36,198 bases of DNA, taken from the NCBI GenBank assembly GCA_018004935.1, contig JAGNBF010000083.1, positions 1 to 36,198 of the forward strand, in the 5' to 3' direction. The DNA comes from Chloroflexota bacterium (GTDB lineage Bacteria > Chloroflexota > Anaerolineae > Promineifilales > Promineifilaceae). Positions 1 to 8,301 of the stretch are shown in pieces. The first letter of the stretch is position 1. Each line of letters starts with the position of its first letter. The notes under the pieces are model-generated. The model was not told the DNA's origin. It searched no databases and worked only from the letters and a program-made list of their open reading frames with translations. Made by a program: the position numbers and the translations under genes.

Positions 1-1
1 A

Positions 2-307
2 GTAACCTGCAATGATCAAAATTACACAGTGGCCGAGCTGATTCTGGGGCGCAACATCCGTGAATGGCATGAAGGTGATAATGTCACTGACACTGCGGCC
101 GCGATCACCAATGTCTGGCAAGGGCCTGTTAGTGGCAATGTGGATGCCTTTTTAGATATGCTGACCCTGAACCTGCCCGCCCCCTGCCGTCAAAACAGCC
201 TCACCGGTCTGACGATTCTGGATAACTCCTTTGATACTATCGGATTTGCTGACCCGGCAATTAATCTGGTGGCTGTTACCGTCAGTCATTACACTCTTTC
301 TGATTGA
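2..307 (+). CDS. C-terminal part of an unknown protein (5' end outside window)
   Basis: The reading frame is open from position 2 and ends at a TGA at 305-307, so about 101 residues of a longer protein are visible. The frame has no clear start; a GTG at 29 is unlikely to be the true start because sensible sequence precedes it. The residues are mixed hydrophobic and polar with several possible beta strands, two cysteines and no recognisable domain. One GCGGCCGC octamer (95-102) lies inside it and encodes Ala-Ala-Ala. It is followed at 315-413 by a dispersed repeat and then by a kinase gene on the same strand. I do not recognise the family and assign no function. Confidence 0.55.
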   Translation, partial: VTCNDQNYTVAELILGRNIREWHEGDNVTDTAAAITNVWQGPVSGNVDAFLDMLTLNLPAPCRQNSLTGLTILDNSFDTIGFADPAINLVAVTVSHYTLSD

Positions 308-314
308 TAATTCC

Positions 315-413
315 TATCTTCTCAATATTGGGGCGCAAACGAGGCCTGAGCTTGTCGCAGGCCGTGGGTTTCGACAGGCTCAACCAACGCCACCACGCTT
401 TATTGAGATGTAG
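315..413. repeat. Family F dispersed inverted repeat, copy 1
   Basis: The element starts with TATCTTCTCAATATT and ends with the inverted motif ATTGAGATG. Inside is the pair CCTGAGCTTGTCGCAGG and TTTCGACAGGCTCAACC, which can fold into a stem. A very similar sequence occurs at 24061-24160, and the same outer ends bound 25278-25402. It sits 36 bases upstream of the first kinase start. Confidence 0.75.
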
Positions 414-449
414 ACTCATTGATGATTCACGATTTGCAACCGTAAAACT

Positions 450-2378
450 ATGCTTCTTACCGAAGGTCACACCCTTAACCAACGTTACGTCATCATCAAA
501 GCGCTTGGCACTGGTGGGTTTGCCACCGTTTATCTGGCCCAAGACAGCCGCCTGGCAGACCGCTATGTGGCAATCAAAGTCCTGGAATTAGAAAACCTGC
601 CGATTTCGGAGCGGCCGCAAGCCATTCAACATTTCCAACAAGAAGCTACCGTCTTAGGCCGCTTTTCCCACCCCGGTATTGCCGCCGTTCTGGACTATTT
701 TGGCGAAGAATCTACCCAATACCTGGTCATGGAATACGTACGGGGCGAAACCTTAGCCGAAGCTTTACAACGTATTCCGGGCGGCCGCTACCATGAAAAA
801 CAAGTTATCACCTGGGCCAGACAACTCTGTGATGTCCTCGATCACCTCCATTGCCAGCACCCGGCCATCATTTTTCGGGACCTGAAGCCGCAAAACATCA
901 TGGTGGAACGAGATGGTCACCTGAAACTGATTGACTTTGGCATTGCCCGTTATTTTAAACCGGGGCAAACTCGCGATACTCGGGCTTTTGGTACACCCGG
1001 CTATAGTGCTCCAGAGCAATACGGGCAAGAGCAGACCGATGCCCGTAGTGATATTTACAGTCTGGGTGCACTCCTGCATCAACTCTTGACCGGCGTTGAT
1101 CCGGCTAACAACCCCTTTTTCTTCCTGCCCATAGACCAACTTGCCCCAGATGTCTCCCGGCAGGTTGCCAGAGCCGTCGAAAAGGCCTTGAGCCGCCAGC
1201 CCAAAGAACGTTTTGCTACGATTCGAGAGTTTGAGCAAGCCTTATTACATGGTATTACCCAGGCACAGGCTGGCCGTCCTACCTTGCCCCCCTGGAGTAA
1301 ATGGGTATTTGTGGCTGGTCTGGCCGTCATCCTTATTACTGGAGTGGGTTTTACACTAAGTCGCCTCCAGGCCCGTTCCCAAACACCTCCCGCTAACAAC
1401 ACCCCCATTGTTCAGATTGTAACGGCTACACCAGGTCCCACTGTTCAAACTACGGCCACCCGTCCGGCTACCCGTACCCCTCGCCCGACAGCCACCCATG
1501 TTCCAGTTACGACTACAGTTGTTACCCTTACGGTGGCCTTGCCCGTGGCTACCCCCTTGCCCCAGGTTGGTAATTGGGTAGCCTTTTCTTCTCGTGTGGA
1601 TGGCGACTTTGAGATAATGAAACTCAACGTAGAAACCGGGGAATTAGTGCAGTTGACCTTTAATGATACGCAGGATTATCGCCCTGTCTGGTCGCCAGAT
1701 GGGAACCGGATCGCCTTTCATGCCCTCATAGATGCCAGTACCCAATACGACATTTTTGTCATGGATGCGGATGGCTCTCATCTCTATAACCTGACCGCTC
1801 ATCCCGCCGATGAAGCGTTTCCTTCCTGGTCCCCGGATGGGACCCAAATTGTTTTCCATTCCAACCGATATGCAGATTTTGAGATTTTTATTACTGATGT
1901 GAGTGGGGCGAATGTGACCCAATTGACTTATAACGACAATGACGACAATACTCCTGCCTGGTCACCAGATGGCACATTGATCGCTTTTAATCGCAATGTA
2001 TTTGGTACACGACAGATTTTTGTGATGGATTGGGATGGGCGTAATGAGCGGCAAATTACGTCGGCGGGGGGAGATCATGTGTCCCCTTCTTGGTCCCCAG
2101 ATAGTACACGCCTGGTTTTTTCGCAAGATCAGAACGGTTCAACCGATCTATATCTAGTCGATCTGGATGGCTCTAACTTTGTTGCTCTGACGAACACGCC
2201 AGAGAATGAATATTATCCTATGTGGACGGCAGATGGGGCCTGGATTGTGTATCACCTGGAAGAGGGCGGTGCACGGGATCTTTATCATGTGTCACCGGAT
2301 GATGGGGCGCAACGTTTTGTTATTCTGGCCGGAGTTGCCGATGAACGTCAACCTGATTGGCAACCATTACGACCGTAA
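450..2378 (+). CDS. Membrane-anchored Ser/Thr protein kinase with C-terminal TolB/PD40 propeller repeats
   Basis: Hanks-type kinase of 642 residues. The kinase domain covers about residues 13-268: glycine loop GTGGFATVY (20-28), lysine K43 in VAIKVLE, catalytic loop FRDLKPQN (142-149), DFG (162-164) and SAPE (186-189). The loop has Phe where His is usual, while the catalytic Asp is kept. One transmembrane helix lies near 286-305, then a Thr/Pro-rich linker. About five repeats of the WSPDG type (for example PSWSPDGTQIVFHS) follow, forming a probable TolB-like beta-propeller on the outer face. By family knowledge such proteins phosphorylate cytosolic targets and sense through the outer domain; substrate and ligand are unknown. 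The ATG at 450 fits the start of the kinase fold, but no strong ribosome site is visible. It is the first of three kinases on this strand. Confidence 0.93.
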   Translation: MLLTEGHTLNQRYVIIKALGTGGFATVYLAQDSRLADRYVAIKVLELENLPISERPQAIQHFQQEATVLGRFSHPGIAAVLDYFGEESTQYLVMEYVRGETLAEALQRIPGGRYHEKQVITWARQLCDVLDHLHCQHPAIIFRDLKPQNIMVERDGHLKLIDFGIARYFKPGQTRDTRAFGTPGYSAPEQYGQEQTDARSDIYSLGALLHQLLTGVDPANNPFFFLPIDQLAPDVSRQVARAVEKALSRQPKERFATIREFEQALLHGITQAQAGRPTLPPWSKWVFVAGLAVILITGVGFTLSRLQARSQTPPANNTPIVQIVTATPGPTVQTTATRPATRTPRPTATHVPVTTTVVTLTVALPVATPLPQVGNWVAFSSRVDGDFEIMKLNVETGELVQLTFNDTQDYRPVWSPDGNRIAFHALIDASTQYDIFVMDADGSHLYNLTAHPADEAFPSWSPDGTQIVFHSNRYADFEIFITDVSGANVTQLTYNDNDDNTPAWSPDGTLIAFNRNVFGTRQIFVMDWDGRNERQITSAGGDHVSPSWSPDSTRLVFSQDQNGSTDLYLVDLDGSNFVALTNTPENEYYPMWTADGAWIVYHLEEGGARDLYHVSPDDGAQRFVILAGVADERQPDWQPLRP

Positions 2379-2437
2379 TTTATGAGTCTGGGTCACTATC
2401 GGTTACTATAGCTTTTAAGAAAAATTGGTCACTATAG

Positions 2438-2522
2438 TTCTTTGGGGTTTTGTGGGGTATGGGCAACCCTTGTGGTTGCCCCACACGGGGCAGGCACAAG
2501 GCCAGCCCTTACATCATTATCT
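2438..2522 (-). repeat. Family B dispersed hairpin repeat, copy 1
   Basis: Read on the minus strand this contains GGGCTGGCCTTGTGCCTGCC, then GGCAACCACAAGGGTTGCC, whose two halves pair. Close relatives lie at 13069-13140, 20491-20570, 27522-27592, 31035-31130 and 34830-34925. It lies just before the second kinase gene. An open frame runs through it into the kinase, but the repeat-encoded residues are unlikely to be protein. Confidence 0.8.
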
Positions 2523-2558
2523 TGTGGTTTTTTATGTTTGTTCCAATCGAGTTTGTTG

Positions 2559-4559
2559 ATGCTCAATAATGGCACCCTTTTGCATGATCGATATCGGATT
2601 GATGCTCTGTTAGGAGAGGGAGGCATGGGGGCGGTGTATCGCGCCTGGGATTTACACTTGCGGGCGGCGGTGGCGGTGAAAGAAATGCGGCCGCAACCCC
2701 ACATTTCTCCTACTTCCTTATACCAACTGCAACAGCAATTCGAGAAAGAGGCCCTCACTCTTGCTCATCTCAGTCATCCTGGTCTGGTTAGTGTCAATGA
2801 TTATTTTGCTATAGCCGACAACGTTTATCTGGTGATGGGTCTTGTCGAAGGGGATAGTCTGGCCCAACGCATTGAACGTTTGGGCGCTATCCCAGAGTCT
2901 ATCGTCTTACAATGGGCCAATAAACTTCTGGACGCTTTAGATTATTGTCACCAAAACCACATCATCCACCGCGATATTAAGCCACAAAACATTATCATTA
3001 ATGCGCAAGGTATGCCGATTTTAGTGGATTTTGGGTTGGTGAAATTGTGGAACCCAGCCGATCCGCGTACCCAAACGGTGATGCGGGGTATGGGTACACC
3101 AGAATATTCTCCCCCGGAACAATATGATACCGATAGCAGTCATACAGATCCCCGTACTGATTTATATAGTCTGGCCGCTACCCTCTTTCACGCCCTGACT
3201 GGACAGGTTCCTCCTACTGCTACCCAGCGGATTGTGCAACCAGAGGTATTGACGCCTGCCTCTTTACAAAGTCGGGGAATCAGTGCCCCTACTACGCAGG
3301 CTATTTGGCGGGCGTTGGCGCTTCAGCCTACTGCTCGTTTTGCTACAGCCAGGGAGATGAAAGCCGCTCTGATGACCCCCTTACCCACGTTAAAGAGGGA
3401 AGTAACTCGTTCGGCTGTGGGCCTAACACGTTGGGTCTGGGCAGTTTTCGCCTTTTTTGTCCTATTGGTGGGGGTGGGATTGGGGGTAGGTTTGGTGGCT
3501 TATTTGAAGAATAACAATGTTACTGATGAACCTGGGAAGACCATAACCGCGGCCGCACCCCTGGTTCTTGTTATTACCAACCCCCCTGGCCCCATGGATA
3601 CCGCTATGGCTATCATTGCCTCCACGCCTACACCCCGTCCTCAGACCCCCACGACCACCCTCTCAACCCTTTCACCACTCTCTACCAACACTCCAGAACC
3701 TTCACCTCCCACATCTCCTCTGGCCGAGTTCTCTCCGATTGAAATTCCGGCTGGCCCTTTCATCATGGGTACTGTGGCTGAGTTTGGTTACGCTGAGTGT
3801 CAAAATCTCCTTTGGGGTGAAGCCTGCCAACTTTCCTGGTTTACCGATGAACAACCTGTTCACACGGTTTATCTGGATCGTTTTTTCATAGACCCGTATG
3901 AAGTCACCAATGCCCAATTTGCTACTTTCTTAAACGCTAAGGGCAATCAACGTGAAGGGGGTGTGCTCTGGTTGGATACCGCCAATGAAAACAGCCTCAT
4001 TCGCTCTGTAAACAGTAGGTTCGCGGCCGCGCCTGGTTACGAAAATCATCCTGCCATTCAAATGACCTGGTTTGGGGCCAACGCCTTTTGCCAGGAGCAG
4101 GGGGGCCGCTTGCCCACCGAAGCGGAGTGGGAAAAAGCCGCCCGTGGCCCCCAAGATGAACGCCTTTATCCCTGGGGAGATGTGTACGATAGTCAAAAAG
4201 CCAATCTTTGTGACGCTCAGTGCCCGGAATCATGGGGCAACCCCAATTTTGATGATGGCTACAGCCATACAGCACCTGTCGGTTCTTTTCCCGCCGGAGC
4301 CAGTTATTATGGTGTTTATGATATGGCTGGTAATGTATTTGAATGGACTGCGGACTGGTATAGTCCAGATTATTACACTACCAGCCCAGACACTAACCCC
4401 TCAGGAGCATTTACCGGGGAGAGGCGTGTGACCAGAGGGGGTTCCTGGTATCGAAATGGTCGCTCTATTCGTCTTTCTTATCGTTATGGGTTCGCAGAAG
4501 TAGACAGTACTGATGATCTTGGTTTTCGCTGTGTTTATACTTCAAGTGGCGCAAATTGA
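2559..4559 (+). CDS. Membrane-anchored Ser/Thr protein kinase with C-terminal FGE-sulfatase (SUMF1-like) domain
   Basis: From the ATG at 2559 the protein has 666 residues. An upstream in-frame ATG at 2442 lies inside a dispersed repeat and is rejected. The kinase domain covers about residues 11-272: GEGGMGAVY (19-27), K41, canonical HRDIKPQN (137-144), DFG (157-159) and a PPE motif near 186. A transmembrane helix spans about 292-316 and a Pro/Thr/Ser linker about 330-390. Residues 391-662 form a formylglycine-generating-enzyme-like domain, shown by IPAGPFIMG, GGRLPTEAEWEKAARG, YPWGD, YDMAGNVFEWTADW, RVTRGGSWY and a GFRCV ending. In such bacterial fusions the FGE fold usually binds ligand or protein rather than making formylglycine; that is an inference here. 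The topology places it outside the membrane. Confidence 0.93.
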   Translation: MLNNGTLLHDRYRIDALLGEGGMGAVYRAWDLHLRAAVAVKEMRPQPHISPTSLYQLQQQFEKEALTLAHLSHPGLVSVNDYFAIADNVYLVMGLVEGDSLAQRIERLGAIPESIVLQWANKLLDALDYCHQNHIIHRDIKPQNIIINAQGMPILVDFGLVKLWNPADPRTQTVMRGMGTPEYSPPEQYDTDSSHTDPRTDLYSLAATLFHALTGQVPPTATQRIVQPEVLTPASLQSRGISAPTTQAIWRALALQPTARFATAREMKAALMTPLPTLKREVTRSAVGLTRWVWAVFAFFVLLVGVGLGVGLVAYLKNNNVTDEPGKTITAAAPLVLVITNPPGPMDTAMAIIASTPTPRPQTPTTTLSTLSPLSTNTPEPSPPTSPLAEFSPIEIPAGPFIMGTVAEFGYAECQNLLWGEACQLSWFTDEQPVHTVYLDRFFIDPYEVTNAQFATFLNAKGNQREGGVLWLDTANENSLIRSVNSRFAAAPGYENHPAIQMTWFGANAFCQEQGGRLPTEAEWEKAARGPQDERLYPWGDVYDSQKANLCDAQCPESWGNPNFDDGYSHTAPVGSFPAGASYYGVYDMAGNVFEWTADWYSPDYYTTSPDTNPSGAFTGERRVTRGGSWYRNGRSIRLSYRYGFAEVDSTDDLGFRCVYTSSGAN

Positions 4560-4664
4560 GTGGTTTAGAGGTTGTTGGTATATTCGTCTAGGAACGCGGA
4601 TTAAATAACTTATGGGTGGGGAGGTAGAAGGCCAACCCCTACCCTAAATCATTTTCTTGAAATC

Positions 4665-4752
4665 TTAGGACTTACGCGCTGTGGCTGGTGTTCCCACCGA
4701 GCCACAGCGCGTAAGTCCAGGAGACCGGCTCGAACAATACCGTAAGTCCTAA
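4665..4752. repeat. Family D hairpin repeat, copy 1, with a perfect 19-bp stem
   Basis: GGACTTACGCGCTGTGGCT at 4668-4686 is perfectly complementary to 4700-4718, with a 13-base loop. A third partial arm, GTAAGTCCTAA, closes the element at 4742-4752. Related copies lie at 29240-29324, 34660-34738 and 35276-35362. It is not followed by a T-run, so it is not a classic terminator. It lies 28 bases upstream of the third kinase gene. Confidence 0.85.
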
Positions 4753-4780
4753 TCTATAAGAACAGTGGAGAATTAGTCTT

Positions 4781-6373
4781 ATGTCCGATGTTATTTGCCC
4801 TAATTGTCAACGTGTTAATCGGTTGGGGGCCAAGTTTTGCGGCGGTTGCGGCCGCTCTCTCACCCAAGTTTTAGCTCCCGCCCCTTCTGTAAGCCCGCCT
4901 CTCTCTGGTCCCATTCATGCCTTGACAGGCAATCTGCCTCCCCATTTTATGCTCAATAATCGTTACCTGATTTTGCAAAAATTAGGGCAGGGAGGAATGG
5001 GTGCCGTTTATCAAGTAATGGATACCCTGAACCAAAATCGTGTCCTGGCGGTAAAAGAAATGTCGGACTCAGCCGTTAAGGACCCGGAAGAAAAATTGCG
5101 GGCTGTGCGGATGTTTGAACAAGAAGCGCATCTTTTACAAACACTCAAACATCCCAACCTGCCCTTTGTTACCGACCGGTTTGCCATTCAGGATCGGCAT
5201 TATCTGGTGATGGAATATGTCCGCGGCCGCACCATTGGCCAAATGTTAGAAGAGCGCACTATCCCCTTTGCCGAAAGTGAAGTGATCAACTGGGGCCACC
5301 AACTGTGTGATGTGCTCCATTATCTGCATTGCCAATCCCCGCCCATCATTTTTCGGGACATGAAACCCGACAACATCATGATCACCCCCGAAGGCCAGGT
5401 CAAACTCATTGATTTTGGTATCGTGCGTTTCTTCAAATCTGGCCAGGCCAAAGATACCATGCTTCTGGGCACACCCGGTTTCGCCCCCCCGGAACAACAT
5501 GGCACTGGCCAGACTGACGAGCGTAGTGATATTTACGCGTTGGGAGTTACATTGCATTTTCTCCTGACCTTGCATGAACCAGAGATTTTGCGCCAGCCGC
5601 CTCCTTTACGCCAACTCAATCCCAATGTCTCCACCCAGCTAGAGAAAGCTATTTTAGGAGCCACCCAGGAAGATCCACGTAAACGGTTTAGTACCACCGA
5701 CGAACTGAAAAAAGCATTGCCTGCCCCCTCCACCAGTGGCTTTTTGCCCACGGCTGTGGTTACTCCTGGCCTGCAAACATCTCGCCTGACTACCCGCCTG
5801 GTCTTACGTACCGCACAACTCAGTACCCGTAAGGTCATTGGACTGGGGTTGTCAATCCTGATGCTCATAGTCGTAGGTATTTGGATTGTTACCCCTATCA
5901 TCAGTAATACGCTTTTGTGGAATATTCCGCTGATTTCGATTGTGGCCCCCTTTGCCTTTACGGCGGTGCGGCGGAAGGGCGCGGCCGCAGGGTTACATAT
6001 TCCCGTTGCCATTATCGGCGGTTTGTTGACCTGGTATCGGGGTAATGTGAACAATGGCAGTGTGGGTGGCCTTATTATTGGTGCTGTTCTGAGTGGACTG
6101 GCTGTCGAATTGATGTACCTGCTTTTGCCCCGCCTGGTGGGGTATCGCGGCCGCGAAGAACCAGGTGTGTGGCAACGGGAAATTATCCTCTCCGCCTTTA
6201 CGGCGATTCCTAACTACATTTTCCTCACGGGGTTTTCCTTTGGTTTTAACCTGGCTTTTGGTGTAGGCCCCTTGGTTTCCGGTATGATGTTAGCTACCCT
6301 CGGTTGGTTTATTGGGGATGTGATCCAAAGCTATTTTTTGATTCGCCGTTTAGGGCCGACCAAAAAACCCTGA
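4781..6373 (+). CDS. Ser/Thr protein kinase with N-terminal zinc ribbon and polytopic membrane C-terminus
   Basis: The protein has 530 residues. It begins with a zinc-ribbon CPNC...CGGC (Cys 6, 9, 20, 23). The kinase domain is at about 60-320: GQGGMGAVY (69-77), K92, FRDMKPDN (191-198), DFG (211-213) and a PPE motif near 236. As in the first kinase, Phe replaces the His of HRD. From about 352 to 525 there are some five or six hydrophobic helices. They carry no motif I recognise, so this is a membrane domain of unknown role, unlike the single-helix anchors of its two neighbours. GGAG at 4767-4770 precedes the ATG by 10 bases. Inference: the zinc ribbon and kinase are cytosolic and the membrane part senses or transports something. 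Confidence 0.92.
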   Translation: MSDVICPNCQRVNRLGAKFCGGCGRSLTQVLAPAPSVSPPLSGPIHALTGNLPPHFMLNNRYLILQKLGQGGMGAVYQVMDTLNQNRVLAVKEMSDSAVKDPEEKLRAVRMFEQEAHLLQTLKHPNLPFVTDRFAIQDRHYLVMEYVRGRTIGQMLEERTIPFAESEVINWGHQLCDVLHYLHCQSPPIIFRDMKPDNIMITPEGQVKLIDFGIVRFFKSGQAKDTMLLGTPGFAPPEQHGTGQTDERSDIYALGVTLHFLLTLHEPEILRQPPPLRQLNPNVSTQLEKAILGATQEDPRKRFSTTDELKKALPAPSTSGFLPTAVVTPGLQTSRLTTRLVLRTAQLSTRKVIGLGLSILMLIVVGIWIVTPIISNTLLWNIPLISIVAPFAFTAVRRKGAAAGLHIPVAIIGGLLTWYRGNVNNGSVGGLIIGAVLSGLAVELMYLLLPRLVGYRGREEPGVWQREIILSAFTAIPNYIFLTGFSFGFNLAFGVGPLVSGMMLATLGWFIGDVIQSYFLIRRLGPTKKP

Positions 6374-6475
6374 CCCAATGAATACCCTACACCTGTTTTT
6401 GCAGAACCGGATTTACGGGCTAAACGGGGTATGCCCCCAGTTGGCCCGCCGGAAAAAACTCCCCGAGGGCAAATT

Positions 6476-6690
6476 ATTAGAAGATAGCAGCAATTCTCAA
6501 TTTGGCCTGAGCCTCAATAAATGCAGAGGCCGCCCGGCCGTAAAATGGGTCAGGCTATACTTACGAAGGCCGTTGGCCTGGGGTCTTGGCCCATAGGGCC
6601 TGGTACTGATAGCCCGGCGGTTTGACCGCCGGGCGGATTAAGGGAATGCTTACCCTTCAAATTGAGAATTGCTGAGAAGATAGGTAACGA
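6476..6690. repeat. Inverted repeat element (family F-like ends) filling the gap after kinase 3
   Basis: AGCAATTCTCAATTT at 6489-6503 is perfectly repeated in inverse at 6659-6673, with GAAGATAG-like sequence outside both arms. The interior carries a short perfect hairpin at 6613-6633 (CCCGGCGG, loop TTTGA, CCGCCGGG). The interior is GC-rich and has no convincing gene. Similar GGCCGTTGGCCTGG-type sequence recurs near 10760-10790. Confidence 0.7.
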
Positions 6691-6750
6691 CTAAGTAATC
6701 GTTCGGAAATAAGATATGCGGCGCGGTCAGGAGGCTGGCCACTGCGTGGT
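6690..6750 (+). repeat. Family A repeat, copy 1
   Basis: The copy has CTAAGTAATCGTTCGGAAA followed by GCGCGGTCAGGAGGCTGGCC. The same lead sequence and core occur at 28638-28697. The core here has diverged from the consensus CGGTCAGGAGACCGGCCACA. Confidence 0.7.
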
Positions 6751-6779
6751 GGGGCAATGAGACGAAGACGAGTAGGCAG

Positions 6780-8288
6780 TTATTCTGAGGCCATCAGGCG
6801 TTTGAGCCGTAACCAGGCAATAAAAAAGAGAAAAACGCCTATTCCCGCCAGTGCCACGCTCAGGAGCATGGCCGTTCCTTGTCCCCGTAACATGACGTTC
6901 TGTAAAAGGGTGGTGCTGTAGGTTGCGGGCAAAGCCCAGGAAACGATGCGTACAGGCCACCAGAATCGGTACAAAGCCAAAAAGAAGCCTGTAAAAAAGA
7001 TACTTGTCAGGAGTAAAACCATAGAAGATTGGACGGCCTGGCTATCTGTGCGGGCGGAAAGAGAAAAATTAAAGCCAATGCCGAGTGCGGTAAAGATTAG
7101 TGTGGCCAACACCAGGGAATATTCCCACCAATCACCCAACATGGGCACTTTGAGAATGTAGACAATTAGCAGGGTAAGTACGGTGGCTAATAAGGCTACC
7201 ACGAAAAAATGGCTGATATATTTGCCGGTGAGGGTTTCAAATGAGGAGACTGGGGAGGCCCGAAATAGCTCCATTGCGCCACTGCGACGTTCCCGCACGA
7301 GCGATAAGGCGGCGATAGTAACGGCCGTATGCTGAAGTAAGAGGGAAATCACGGCCGGAACAAAAAAATGGATCGGTTGTAGGGTGACGCTGGTGATGCT
7401 GACGACTTCACTGCGAAAGGGGCTGACCAAAACTGCCGAATCTACCCGGCGGAAATCGGTAAGCAGGGTGTCTACCTCGGTTAAATCACTTTCTATCTCT
7501 TCGGCGAGCGCAATTTCGTTAGTGAAATCAGCGGCCGCAGGATCTATAACACCCAGAGCGTTTATTCCTTCTTGTAAATTGTTGAGATGGGTGAGGATTA
7601 GTTGGGCTTCACTGTCAACGGGTGCGTCGGTGGTTTGCTGGATAGCGGCCAGGAAGGCCAGGCTAGAACCTGTGGCCAGACGTAAGAGGGAAAGTGAATT
7701 TTGTAATTCTTGTTGGGAACTGCGCGCGGCCGCGATGTCGCCTTGTTCTAGCGCTTGCCGCATTGTAGCGATGCTGGCCAAAGCTAATTCTGTGTCTGCC
7801 TGAAGCGATTCCGCTTCCATCTTGCCCTGATCAGCTACCAGGGTCAACACCTCTTCATTAAGTTCGTCGGTGTAGGCACGACCAATCACCCGCATATAGG
7901 CTTCTTCATACGGATCAATTTCATAGTGATACAGCGTAAAAACAGCCTGCTCATTACTGTTGATTTTTGCCTCTGGATCAGCCGGAGTTGTTACTACCAG
8001 ATCCACTTCCTGAGCACGCAGGCGACGCTCTGCCTCTTCGGCATCGTGGGTAATACCGACAAATTCTAGCCGCTCCCCAAATTCGACCATATAGTTTTCG
8101 ATCCATTCTTCTATGGGACTGTTTTCAGGCACAACAAATAATGTGCGCAAGATGCGAGGGGAATCCTGGTAGCCAATGCCAAACAATAACAAAATTAAAA
8201 AAGGGCCAATGATCAAGGTAAGTAACAGACGGGGTTGGTGCAAAATTTCGGACCATTCTTTACTGACAAAGGCCCAAATGCGTGTCAT
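6780..8288 (-). CDS. ABC-2 type exporter permease
   Basis: Membrane subunit of an ABC-2 (DrrB/YhgE-like) exporter. I place the start at the ATG at 8288, 13 bases after the ATPase stop, giving 502 residues; a longer frame overlaps the ATPase by 68 bases and begins with non-conserved residues. The first helix (LLLTLIIGPFLILLLFGIGY) is followed by a soluble region of about 280 residues outside the membrane, then about five helices at the C-terminus. These include the typical LVRERRSGAMELFRASPVS segment and a final ALAGIGVFLFFIAWL helix. This matches the ABC2_membrane_3 layout. It forms an operon with the ATPase just upstream. Substrate unknown; drug, lipid or polymer export are all possible. Confidence 0.9.
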   Translation of the reverse strand: MTRIWAFVSKEWSEILHQPRLLLTLIIGPFLILLLFGIGYQDSPRILRTLFVVPENSPIEEWIENYMVEFGERLEFVGITHDAEEAERRLRAQEVDLVVTTPADPEAKINSNEQAVFTLYHYEIDPYEEAYMRVIGRAYTDELNEEVLTLVADQGKMEAESLQADTELALASIATMRQALEQGDIAAARSSQQELQNSLSLLRLATGSSLAFLAAIQQTTDAPVDSEAQLILTHLNNLQEGINALGVIDPAAADFTNEIALAEEIESDLTEVDTLLTDFRRVDSAVLVSPFRSEVVSITSVTLQPIHFFVPAVISLLLQHTAVTIAALSLVRERRSGAMELFRASPVSSFETLTGKYISHFFVVALLATVLTLLIVYILKVPMLGDWWEYSLVLATLIFTALGIGFNFSLSARTDSQAVQSSMVLLLTSIFFTGFFLALYRFWWPVRIVSWALPATYSTTLLQNVMLRGQGTAMLLSVALAGIGVFLFFIAWLRLKRLMASE

Positions 8289-8301
8289 CGCCCGGAGAAA
8301 G

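Noticed and set aside
6378-6596. Open frame of 72 codons after the third kinase
   Set aside because: It runs through the arm of an inverted repeat, has no ribosome site and no conserved pattern.
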